From contig RGEC01000012.1 of the NCBI GenBank assembly GCA_009918425.1, positions 1 through 21,330 of the forward strand: a stretch of DNA of 21,330 nucleotides. Reading direction: 5' to 3'. Under the pieces are notes generated by a model. That model did not search any database and was not told the origin of the DNA. It saw only the letters and a list, made by a program, of their open reading frames with translations. Source of the stretch: Bacteroidota bacterium (GTDB lineage Bacteria > Bacteroidota > Bacteroidia > NS11-12g > UBA955). Position numbers and translations under genes: made by a program. Positions 8,532-14,177 of this stretch are shown here, piece after piece (the stretch's first letter is position 1; the number at the start of each line of letters is the position of its first letter).

Positions 8532-9635
8532 GTGAAAACAAAATATATAGCAGCAATTACCTTGAGCATGCTGGCAGGTTTTTCTGCCCTTCATGCGGGC
8601 AATCCTGAACGTCAGGGACAGGCAGGGGCCATGCAACTTACCATCAACGGATGGGCTCGCAGCAGCGGCTGGGGATGGGCTAACGGTGGTGGCGTAACCG
8701 GCATCGAAGCGATGTATATGAATGCCGCAGGCTTGGATAGAAGTCTTAGCAAAACGGAGCTTGCTTTTAACAGAACGCAGTGGCTGGTGGGATCCGGAAT
8801 TGCTATCAATAACTTTGGATTCAGCCAGAAAATGGGCGAAGATGGCGACAAAGGCACCTTTGGTGTCAGTGTTATGCAATTTGGTATCAAGCCTATTGAA
8901 ATTACCACTGAGAGCAATCCATACGGTGGTATAGGAACCTACAGGGTAAATATGACCAACATCGGTCTGGCTTATAGTAAGTCTTTTAGTAACAATATAT
9001 CCGCCGGTATGGTGGTGAGAGCCGTAAATGAAGGAATTCCTGATGCCAGAGCCATGGGAATGAGCTTGGATGCCGGTGTTCAATATACCACTACACTGCG
9101 CCCTACGGCCAATAAAATCAAGCAGAATGACATTAAATTCGGTGTATCTATGAAGAATATAGGTCCTGATATGCGTCACCAGGGAGATGGGTTGAGTTAC
9201 AAAGCAATCATCTCCAATGGCGATTTTACCAAGACCATGCAACCCAAGGTAGATAAGATAAAATTGCCTTCTTTGCTCAATATCAGCGGTTCTTATGATA
9301 TTCGCCTTGACAAGGATGCTGATGCCTACAACAATAAACTTACGGTAGGGTTTGGATTTACCAATCATGCATTCACAACCAATCAGACAACGCTGGGTAT
9401 GGAGTATACCTATAAGAACTTTTTATCAGTTAGAACTGCATTCGTATACCAGGAAGGGGCGTTTGATAAAGAAAACCGTACAAGTGCGTTTACCGGACTT
9501 TGTGGCGGTATCAGTTATGATATAAAGTCAAAGTCAAATATCATTTCACTTGACTACAGCTACCGTGCTACCAATCCCTTCGACGGAACCCATTCTTTTG
9601 GATTGAGAATTGGTCTGGGTGGCGGCGACGAATAA
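8532..9635 (+). CDS. PorV/PorQ-family outer-membrane protein (T9SS-associated)
   Basis: This is a 367-residue outer-membrane beta-barrel of the PorV/PorQ family. Known PorV shuttles cargo from the T9SS translocon to the cell-surface attachment complex. The start is GTG 8532, directly before a signal peptide (MKTKYIAAITLSMLAGFSALHA). Family features are the N-terminal GQAGAMQLTINGWARSSGWG, the segment GIEAMYMNAAGLD, RTQWLVGSGIAINNFGFSQK, and NDIKFGVSMKNIGPDMRHQG, with alternating barrel strands to the end (HSFGLRIGLGG). It follows the split exported protein by 19 nt, which suggests a dedicated PorV paralogue serving that cargo rather than the housekeeping PorV, usually found next to porU; that is inference. 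Which family subgroup it belongs to is uncertain, so no symbol is given. Confidence 0.85.
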   Translation: MKTKYIAAITLSMLAGFSALHAGNPERQGQAGAMQLTINGWARSSGWGWANGGGVTGIEAMYMNAAGLDRSLSKTELAFNRTQWLVGSGIAINNFGFSQKMGEDGDKGTFGVSVMQFGIKPIEITTESNPYGGIGTYRVNMTNIGLAYSKSFSNNISAGMVVRAVNEGIPDARAMGMSLDAGVQYTTTLRPTANKIKQNDIKFGVSMKNIGPDMRHQGDGLSYKAIISNGDFTKTMQPKVDKIKLPSLLNISGSYDIRLDKDADAYNNKLTVGFGFTNHAFTTNQTTLGMEYTYKNFLSVRTAFVYQEGAFDKENRTSAFTGLCGGISYDIKSKSNIISLDYSYRATNPFDGTHSFGLRIGLGGGDE

Positions 9636-9655
9636 GAACGTAACAAGTTTATTAT

Positions 9656-9663
9656 TAACTTTG
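9656..9663 (+). promoter_or_regulatory. Candidate -7 box of greA promoter
   Basis: TAACTTTG matches the Bacteroidota -7 consensus TAnnTTTG exactly, but no TTG-type -33 element lies 19-21 nt upstream. It would start transcription near 9668-9672, at the left arm of the hairpin described next, leaving a leader of about 45 nt before greA. Confidence 0.4.
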
Positions 9664-9667
9664 CAGT

Positions 9668-9705
9668 GTTGCACCGTTGTAAAAACACCGGTGCAACCTT
9701 TTTTT
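9668..9705 (+). terminator. Rho-independent terminator after the PorV-like gene (or greA leader hairpin)
   Basis: GTTGCACCG (9668-9676) pairs perfectly with CGGTGCAAC (9689-9697) across a 12-nt loop, followed by C and seven T (9699-9705). It lies 32 nt after the PorV-like stop and fits an intrinsic terminator for the upstream operon. Because a -7 box lies just upstream, it could also sit at the start of the greA transcript. Confidence 0.75.
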
Positions 9706-9716
9706 AAAAGAGACCC

Positions 9717-10385
9717 ATGAGCGATATTCAATATTTCACCAAAGACGGGCTTGAGAAAATCAAGCATGAACTGCATTTTCTGAAAACAGAAGAAAGAACC
9801 CGCATCACCCAGGCGATAGCCGAAGCCAGGGATAAAGGCGATTTGAGCGAAAATGCCGAATACGATGCGGCCAAAGAAGCTCAGGGGCACCTGGAAGATA
9901 AAATCAGGCAGATGGAAACCCTCATTGCCAATGCCCGTGTTATTGACAGTTCTCAGCTGGATACAAGTAAAGTTTCTATACTGTGTAAGGTTAAGGTTAT
10001 GAACCACAACGTGGGCAAAGAAGCCGTCTATCAGCTGGTAAGTGAAACGGAAGCCAACCTCAAGGAAAATAAAATCAGTGTGAAAAGTGCCATCGGTGCA
10101 GGACTGTTGGGAAAAGCCAAAGGCGAAGTAGTTGAAATTGCTCGCTTTTTTGGATGTAATGCCACTGGTGCAGGGTCATGTATTGGTCATACCCAAGAAA
10201 GAAGTGGATTATATATTCGACCTGGATACAGCTGCATACACCGCATTATGGGCATTTGCACAGGAGGTGGCAAAGGGGCTGAAAAAGGCCATACCCTGCA
10301 AGCGTATTGGTGTGGCAGTAATTGGTCTGGAAGTACCGCATGCGCATATTCACCTGGTACCTATGAACGAAGTGGGAGACATTAA
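9717..10385 (+). CDS. greA: Transcription elongation factor GreA, 3' end replaced by out-of-frame HIT-gene sequence
   Basis: GreA rescues backtracked RNA polymerase by stimulating transcript cleavage through its coiled-coil tip. Residues 1 to about 141 are clear GreA: the coiled coil with KTEERTRITQAIAEARDKGDLSENAEYDAAKE (the tip acidic pair is in GDLSENAEYDAA) and the C-terminal FKBP-like domain through ISVKSAIGAGLLGKAKGEVVEI. GreA normally ends near residue 157 with a last strand like VPAGxxxFEIxEI. Here the frame instead runs into ARFFGCNATGAGSC..., the wrong frame of the HIT gene, and gives 222 residues; about the last 80 are not protein-like. The final strand of the FKBP-like domain is thus missing. 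Function is doubtful, although the coiled coil is intact. ATG 9717 follows a purine-rich AAAAGAGA. Confidence 0.85.
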   Translation: MSDIQYFTKDGLEKIKHELHFLKTEERTRITQAIAEARDKGDLSENAEYDAAKEAQGHLEDKIRQMETLIANARVIDSSQLDTSKVSILCKVKVMNHNVGKEAVYQLVSETEANLKENKISVKSAIGAGLLGKAKGEVVEIARFFGCNATGAGSCIGHTQERSGLYIRPGYSCIHRIMGICTGGGKGAEKGHTLQAYWCGSNWSGSTACAYSPGTYERSGRH

Positions 10386-10467
10386 CTTTACCCGTCCGAA
10401 ACTTAAGCCAACACAGGAAGAGCTTGCCGAAACGGCAGAAAAGATACGCACACATACCGTCGCTTAA
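10132..10467 (+). CDS. HIT-family protein (histidine triad hydrolase), 5' truncated by fusion to greA
   Basis: HIT proteins are small cytoplasmic nucleotide hydrolases or transferases. The sequence from about 10138 reads LLAFLDVMPLVQGHVLVIPKKEVDYIFDL and continues to the catalytic triad motif HAHIHLVPM, with a full normal C-terminus (111 residues from TTG 10132, against about 130 in the family). The usual N-terminal hairpin (a 'SxFxKIxxGEIPxxKVxE'-like start, about 24 residues) is absent: just upstream the frame meets a TAG and the DNA is greA. TTG 10132 is therefore a forced start, and ATG 10159 an alternative that removes more. The catalytic residues are retained, but the fold probably lacks its first strands. 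It overlaps the greA frame in +1 and ends 24 nt before lgt. Most likely a broken gene. Confidence 0.75.
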   Translation: MKLLAFLDVMPLVQGHVLVIPKKEVDYIFDLDTAAYTALWAFAQEVAKGLKKAIPCKRIGVAVIGLEVPHAHIHLVPMNEVGDINFTRPKLKPTQEELAETAEKIRTHTVA

Positions 10468-10479
10468 GGCATTGTTTTT

Positions 10480-10487
10480 TATCTTTG
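10480..10487 (+). promoter_or_regulatory. Candidate -7 box of lgt promoter, giving a near-leaderless mRNA
   Basis: TATCTTTG fits TAnnTTTG exactly and lies only 4 nt before the lgt ATG at 10492. Transcription would start at or within a few bases of the start codon. The -33 element is not evident (no TTG 19-21 nt upstream). Confidence 0.4.
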
Positions 10488-10491
10488 TTTC

Positions 10492-11274
10492 ATGTATCCC
10501 GAGATATTTTCACTGGGGCCTTTTACCATTCAGGGTTATGGACTGATGATATTCATTGGGGTGATGCTTGCGTATGCTTATATGCTGGCTAACCTGAAGA
10601 AACATGGTTTGAAATCTGAGGATGTGAGCGAAATGTTTCTGTTGTGCTTCGCTTCGGTTGTGCTGGGGGGCAAAATATTTTATTGGCTGGAAGATCCCGG
10701 CCGTTATGTTAGTAATCCCGGTTTGCTTTTCAAGTCGTTTGGCAATGGTTTCGTGTTTTACGGTTCTTTCCTCCTTACTGTGCCCGCCCTAATATATTGG
10801 TTCAAAAAGAAATCAGTTGATGCATGGGTAGCATTTGATTATGCGGGTGTTGCCGGGGCCATGGTGCATGCATTTGGTAAACTCGGTTGTTTGCTTGCAG
10901 GATGCTGCCACGGTAAAGTTTCAACAGGTTCTAATGCCATTGTTTTTACCAATCCCAACTGCCATGCCTCTCCGCTTAATACCCCTCTTTATCCTACCCA
11001 ACTGTGGGATGCAATGATATTATTTTCTGCCATTGGGCTGATGCTATTTCTGAAAAAGAAGAAGTGGTTTGACGGCCAACTTTTCTTAACCTATGGCATA
11101 GTGTATGCCATAGGCAGATTTTTTACAGAAAAATACCGGGGTGATGAGGAACGGGGTTATGTGTTAAATGGTCTGCTAAGCCACAGCCAGGCCATAGCCA
11201 TAGCTGTATTTTCTGTTTGTGTTATTGTTTTTATACTGAGATACCGTAAAACCCGACCCGAAAATGCAGTTTAA
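10492..11274 (+). CDS. lgt: Prolipoprotein diacylglyceryl transferase (Lgt)
   Basis: Lgt transfers diacylglycerol from phosphatidylglycerol to the lipobox cysteine of prolipoproteins in the inner membrane. The 260-residue protein has multiple hydrophobic spans (about 17-34, 47-65, 86-104, 117-138, 172-187, 196-210, 231-249). It starts in the typical way (MYPEIFSLGPFTIQGYGLM) and has VVLGGKIFYWLED, the signature-like HAFGKLGCLLAGCCHG (residues 126-141), YPTQLWDA and GRFFTEKYRGDEERG. This 'GCCxG' form is common in Bacteroidota Lgt-like proteins. Where the family has an essential Arg in the 'GRxGN/GRxGC' signature, this protein has Lys130, if my alignment by eye is right. Its last 11 bases overlap the next gene, so the two are translationally coupled. 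Confidence 0.85.
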   Translation: MYPEIFSLGPFTIQGYGLMIFIGVMLAYAYMLANLKKHGLKSEDVSEMFLLCFASVVLGGKIFYWLEDPGRYVSNPGLLFKSFGNGFVFYGSFLLTVPALIYWFKKKSVDAWVAFDYAGVAGAMVHAFGKLGCLLAGCCHGKVSTGSNAIVFTNPNCHASPLNTPLYPTQLWDAMILFSAIGLMLFLKKKKWFDGQLFLTYGIVYAIGRFFTEKYRGDEERGYVLNGLLSHSQAIAIAVFSVCVIVFILRYRKTRPENAV

Positions 11275-12361
11275 GCAGATTGCCGGCCAACAAGCGCTGA
11301 AATCCAAGTTGACAGCCATGGCTGCCAGTGGTCGTGTGCCTCATGCACAACTGGTGCTGGGGCAGTCAGGAGCGGGAAATTTGCCTGTGGCATTGGCTTT
11401 TGCCGCATATCTGCTCTGTAAAAATCCACTGCCTGAGGATAGTTGCGGAGAATGTGATGCCTGTCGTAAAATGCAGTCTTTCACCCACCCTGATTTGCAT
11501 TTTTCCTTCCCATTTCCTTCCAGTTCCGGTGATACCTGCGTAGATCTATATCCCCAGTGGAGAAAAGCATTACAGACAGATCCATATCTGAGTTATGAAT
11601 CTTGGATGCGGCTCCTGAACGCAGAAAACAAACAAGGCAATATTCCCATCCTGGAGTGCCGTGCTATTATTCGAAATCTATCCATGAAAGCCTATGAAAG
11701 CAAATACAAGATATTGCTGCTATGGCTTCCGGAATTTTTGGGTAAAGAAGGTAATGTATTGCTGAAATTTTTAGAGGAACCTCCGCCGGATACCTTGTTT
11801 TTGCTGGTTTGCAGCCAGCCTGATAAGCTGCTGAGCACCATAGTTTCACGTACGCAACTGTTGCGGGTTCCACCAATAGATGAGGAAGAACTAACCTCTT
11901 ATCTGGCTCAGCAGCTGGAAATAACGCGAGAAGAAGCTGCCCGTTTTTCCATGATGTCCGGCGGTGATTTGATTAAGGCACGCGAACTCGCTTCCAACTC
12001 CGAAAGTCCCTACATGGAACCCTTCAGACAATGGATGTTGTATTGCTACAAAAAGAACATGCTGCTGTCTGCCAAATGGATTGAAGAGCTTAGCGGAAAA
12101 GGACGTGAATATATCAAAGGCCTTTTGCTTTACGGCATAGAGATTATGCGGGCAATCGCTGTTATGGAACATCTGGGAGAGCGCAATGGACTCAATGAGC
12201 ACGAGAAAGAATTTGTGACAAAATTGGGCAAACTGATGTCGACTAAAAAGATCTTTGGGATTTTTGATGTTTTGGATGCAGCCATTTATGAAGTAGAGAG
12301 AAATGGCAACGTGAAGATGATATTCACAGACCTCTCCTTCAAAATCAGCAAACTATTTTAA
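11264..12361 (+). CDS. holB: DNA polymerase III delta' subunit (clamp-loader AAA+ family)
   Basis: The delta' subunit is the stator of the clamp loader that places the beta clamp on DNA. The 365-residue protein has the order expected: an N-terminal FKQIAGQQALKSKL, VPHAQLVLGQSGAGNLPVALAFAAYLLC, a four-cysteine zinc module (C52, C61, C64, C67 in CGECDACRK), FPFPSSSGD, RNLSMKAYESKYKILLLWLPEFLGKEGNVLLKFLEEPPPDTLFLLV and SRTQLLRV. The Walker A position reads GQSGAGNL, with Asn where a working P-loop has Lys; delta' subunits are often non-ATPase, so this is expected. The C-terminal 150 residues are the helical collar domain. It overlaps lgt by 11 bases. Confidence 0.85.
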   Translation: MQFKQIAGQQALKSKLTAMAASGRVPHAQLVLGQSGAGNLPVALAFAAYLLCKNPLPEDSCGECDACRKMQSFTHPDLHFSFPFPSSSGDTCVDLYPQWRKALQTDPYLSYESWMRLLNAENKQGNIPILECRAIIRNLSMKAYESKYKILLLWLPEFLGKEGNVLLKFLEEPPPDTLFLLVCSQPDKLLSTIVSRTQLLRVPPIDEEELTSYLAQQLEITREEAARFSMMSGGDLIKARELASNSESPYMEPFRQWMLYCYKKNMLLSAKWIEELSGKGREYIKGLLLYGIEIMRAIAVMEHLGERNGLNEHEKEFVTKLGKLMSTKKIFGIFDVLDAAIYEVERNGNVKMIFTDLSFKISKLF

Positions 12362-12377
12362 TTTTTTTTATTGCAAA

Positions 12378-12413
12378 GCAACCCTTTGATACCGAAATTC
12401 TTCTTTAGGGTAA
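12378..12413 (+). promoter_or_regulatory. Possible ECF-type promoter upstream of the sigma factor gene
   Basis: GCAACCC begins at 12379, an 'AAC'-type -35 element, followed after a spacer of about 17-20 nt by TTTAGGGTA at 12404-12412. This resembles ECF sigma promoters (AAC at -35, a short GTA/GTC element at -10) and would allow autoregulation. Bacteroidota ECF motifs vary, so it is only a candidate. No TAnnTTTG box was found in this 74-nt gap. Confidence 0.3.
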
Positions 12414-12435
12414 TCAGGGTCTATGAAATACCGGT

Positions 12436-12981
12436 ATGGCATCATTGAATGCGGACATCACGGAGAGCGAATTGGTCAAGGCCTGCCTGGAAGGGAATGC
12501 CCTTGCCCAGCAAGCTTTGTATCAAAAATATGCTCCGGTTATGTATGCCATTTGCCTGCGGTATTGCGGGTCGCCTGATAATGCCAAAGATATGTTGCAG
12601 GAATCCTTCATCAAGTTGTTCGAAAGTCTGAAAAACTTCAGGTTTCAGGGCTCTTTTGAGGGCTGGACAAAGCGTATTGCTGTCACAACGTGCCTGGATT
12701 TTATAAAAAAACTGAAGCAAGAGCCCTATGCAGAAGAACTGGAAAATCATACCCATCTGGGTGTGGAAGCCACTGTGTTTCCTGCGCTGGGCATGAAAGA
12801 CTTACTGGCTTTACTGCAAACCCTCCCTGTAGGCTACAGAACCGTATTTAACCTCTATGCAATTGAAGGTTACAACCACGGTCAAATTGCCGAACTCATG
12901 GGGATCAGCGAGAATACAAGCAAAACCCAGCTTTTTAAAGCAAGAAGGTTGTTGCAACTTAAACTCACAGAAAAAGGATAA
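12436..12981 (+). CDS. ECF-family RNA polymerase sigma-70 factor
   Basis: This 181-residue extracytoplasmic-function sigma factor directs RNA polymerase to a dedicated promoter set when released from its anti-sigma partner. Region 2 covers about residues 8-85 (ELVKACLEGNALAQQALYQKYAPVMYAICLRYCGSPDNAKDMLQESFIKLFESL, then FEGWTKRIAVTTCLDFIKK). Region 4 covers about 115-175 (LLALLQTLPVGYRTVFNLYAIEGYNHGQIAELMGISENTSKTQLFKARRLLQ), with the helix-turn-helix at HGQIAELMGISENTSKTQLFKARR. There is no region 3, as in all ECF factors. ATG 12436 gives the standard N-terminus. The gene ends 3 nt before the next start, so it is co-translated with the presumed anti-sigma protein. No zinc-binding anti-sigma of the ZAS type lies nearby. 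Confidence 0.93.
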   Translation: MASLNADITESELVKACLEGNALAQQALYQKYAPVMYAICLRYCGSPDNAKDMLQESFIKLFESLKNFRFQGSFEGWTKRIAVTTCLDFIKKLKQEPYAEELENHTHLGVEATVFPALGMKDLLALLQTLPVGYRTVFNLYAIEGYNHGQIAELMGISENTSKTQLFKARRLLQLKLTEKG

Positions 12982-12984
12982 GAA

Positions 12985-14028
12985 ATGGCAAATGAACAAA
13001 ACCCCATAGATGAATTGTTCCGCAACGGATTGAAAGACGGCGGAATTACACCCCCACCGGGTGTGTGGGAGGCTGTTTCTGCCGGGTTGCCTGCTACTGC
13101 GCCGGGTTTGGCTACTGTAGTTTTTAAATCAATTTGGACTTGGGTTGCAGTGGGCGTTATCAGCATTGGTGCCGCAGTTTCAATATTTACTTCCAATGAA
13201 AAGGGCGGTCCTGTTCAGAAAGGTAACTCAATTCATAAAAATTCTGAGGAAAAGGGATATCGGACAGAACAGCAACAGGATCAAAAATCCGCCAAAGAAA
13301 ATTTGTTGGTTAACCCCAAAAAATCAGTAGAAAATCCAATTTCGGAAACAGTTGCACAGCCAAAAGCAGCTGATGATGTGAGCGATCAAATCATTGCCAA
13401 TGCAGGGGAAAACACTTCGAATAAAAAGCCGGATCAGCCCACGCAGGAAACACGGCCCCAAAAATTGGTTATAGAGGAACACAATTCCACAGCAGATGCC
13501 CCTTGCGGAAGAAGTTTGAAGATTACTTCTGTGAGAGCAGGCATGGAAAATAACTGGTCATTTAGTTTGCCCGTTTTACCGGCAGCAGCTTATAGTTCAT
13601 GGAGTTTTGGGGATGGAGAATCAGGCTCAGGGAATACTGCACAACATACGTATGCTGATTTGAATGCAGAATACGAAGTGAAGGTTTTGGTATTCAGGTC
13701 TGCAGGTTGTATAGACTCGGGCGTATGCAGGGTGGTAGCCCGTCAGCGACATGCAGGGCTTAGTATTCCAGATGTTTTCACACCCAATGGCGATGGTGTT
13801 AATGACGAGCTTATAGTGACCCTGCCGGAAGTAGTATCATTTAACCAGGTGGTGACAGATAGAAACGGGAAACAGGTTTTTGTCAGCAATCATGCTGCAC
13901 TGCGGTGGAATGGGAAATGCGCGTCATCGGAATGTCCCGCAGGAACCTACCGGGTAACCATTACCTACAGAACTACCGGTGGAAAACAGCCAGTAACCTA
14001 CACCAAAAACGTACTTTTAAACAGATAA
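12985..14028 (+). CDS. Single-pass membrane protein, putative anti-sigma factor with periplasmic PKD and CHU_C (T9SS type B-like) domains
   Basis: This 347-residue protein lies 3 nt after the ECF sigma gene. Residues 1-46 are short and presumably cytoplasmic (IDELFRNGLKDGGITPPPGVWEAVSAGL), like the start of many Bacteroidota anti-sigma-like proteins. Residues about 48-68 are a membrane helix (SIWTWVAVGVISIGAAVSIF). About 70-170 is a polar, Gln/Lys/Asn-rich linker. About 175-250 is a PKD-like domain (YSSWSFGDGESGSGNTAQHTY). Residues 257-347 are a CHU_C/gliding-motility C-terminal domain (IPDVFTPNGDGVNDELIV, DRNGKQVF, RWNGK, PAGTYRVTITYR). Known CHU_C domains end T9SS type B cargo, but a non-cleaved anchor should prevent outer-membrane export, so here the domain more likely acts in the periplasm. 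That it inhibits the sigma factor is inferred from position and topology only; a plain exported PKD protein with a long signal anchor is the alternative. Confidence 0.8.
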   Translation: MANEQNPIDELFRNGLKDGGITPPPGVWEAVSAGLPATAPGLATVVFKSIWTWVAVGVISIGAAVSIFTSNEKGGPVQKGNSIHKNSEEKGYRTEQQQDQKSAKENLLVNPKKSVENPISETVAQPKAADDVSDQIIANAGENTSNKKPDQPTQETRPQKLVIEEHNSTADAPCGRSLKITSVRAGMENNWSFSLPVLPAAAYSSWSFGDGESGSGNTAQHTYADLNAEYEVKVLVFRSAGCIDSGVCRVVARQRHAGLSIPDVFTPNGDGVNDELIVTLPEVVSFNQVVTDRNGKQVFVSNHAALRWNGKCASSECPAGTYRVTITYRTTGGKQPVTYTKNVLLNR

Positions 14029-14043
14029 AACAATAAAATACAA

Positions 14044-14057
14044 TTCGTTACAACGAA
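14044..14057. repeat. Short palindrome TTCGTT-AC-AACGAA
   Basis: Perfect 6-base arms around a 2-base centre, 16 nt after the putative anti-sigma stop. It could be a regulator half-site pair or chance; there is no T-run, so it is not a terminator. Confidence 0.35.
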
Positions 14058-14128
14058 AATAATAAGTGTATGAATACGATGAATCATCACAGCAACACAA
14101 AAAATATCACTGAAAATGTGGTATTTTC

Positions 14129-14151
14129 CCTCAAAAACAATATTTTTGAGG
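14129..14151. promoter_or_regulatory. Inverted repeat overlapping a candidate -7 box of the PKD cargo gene
   Basis: CCTCAAAAA (14129-14137) and TTTTTGAGG (14143-14151) are perfect 9-base inverted arms around CAATA. The right arm contains most of TATTTTTG (14141-14148), an exact TAnnTTTG match, which would give a leader of about 23 nt to ATG 14178. This arrangement fits an operator over a promoter; a leader hairpin is the alternative. There is no clear -33 TTG. Confidence 0.4.
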
Positions 14152-14177
14152 CTTCCCAAAACAGGAAAAATAAAATT

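Noticed and set aside
8481..9368. 295-codon open frame on the minus strand opposite the PorV-like gene
   Set aside because: It lies wholly inside a confident gene, has no domain-like content and is rich in His, Ile and Ser as expected from antisense reading of barrel codons.
11363..11386. Defective Walker A (Asn for Lys) in the delta' subunit as a sign of decay
   Set aside because: Delta' subunits commonly lack a working P-loop; the rest of the gene is intact.
12374..12388. Small CAAAG/CTTTG hairpin after the delta' gene
   Set aside because: 5-bp stem without a following T-run; likely chance in AT-rich spacer.
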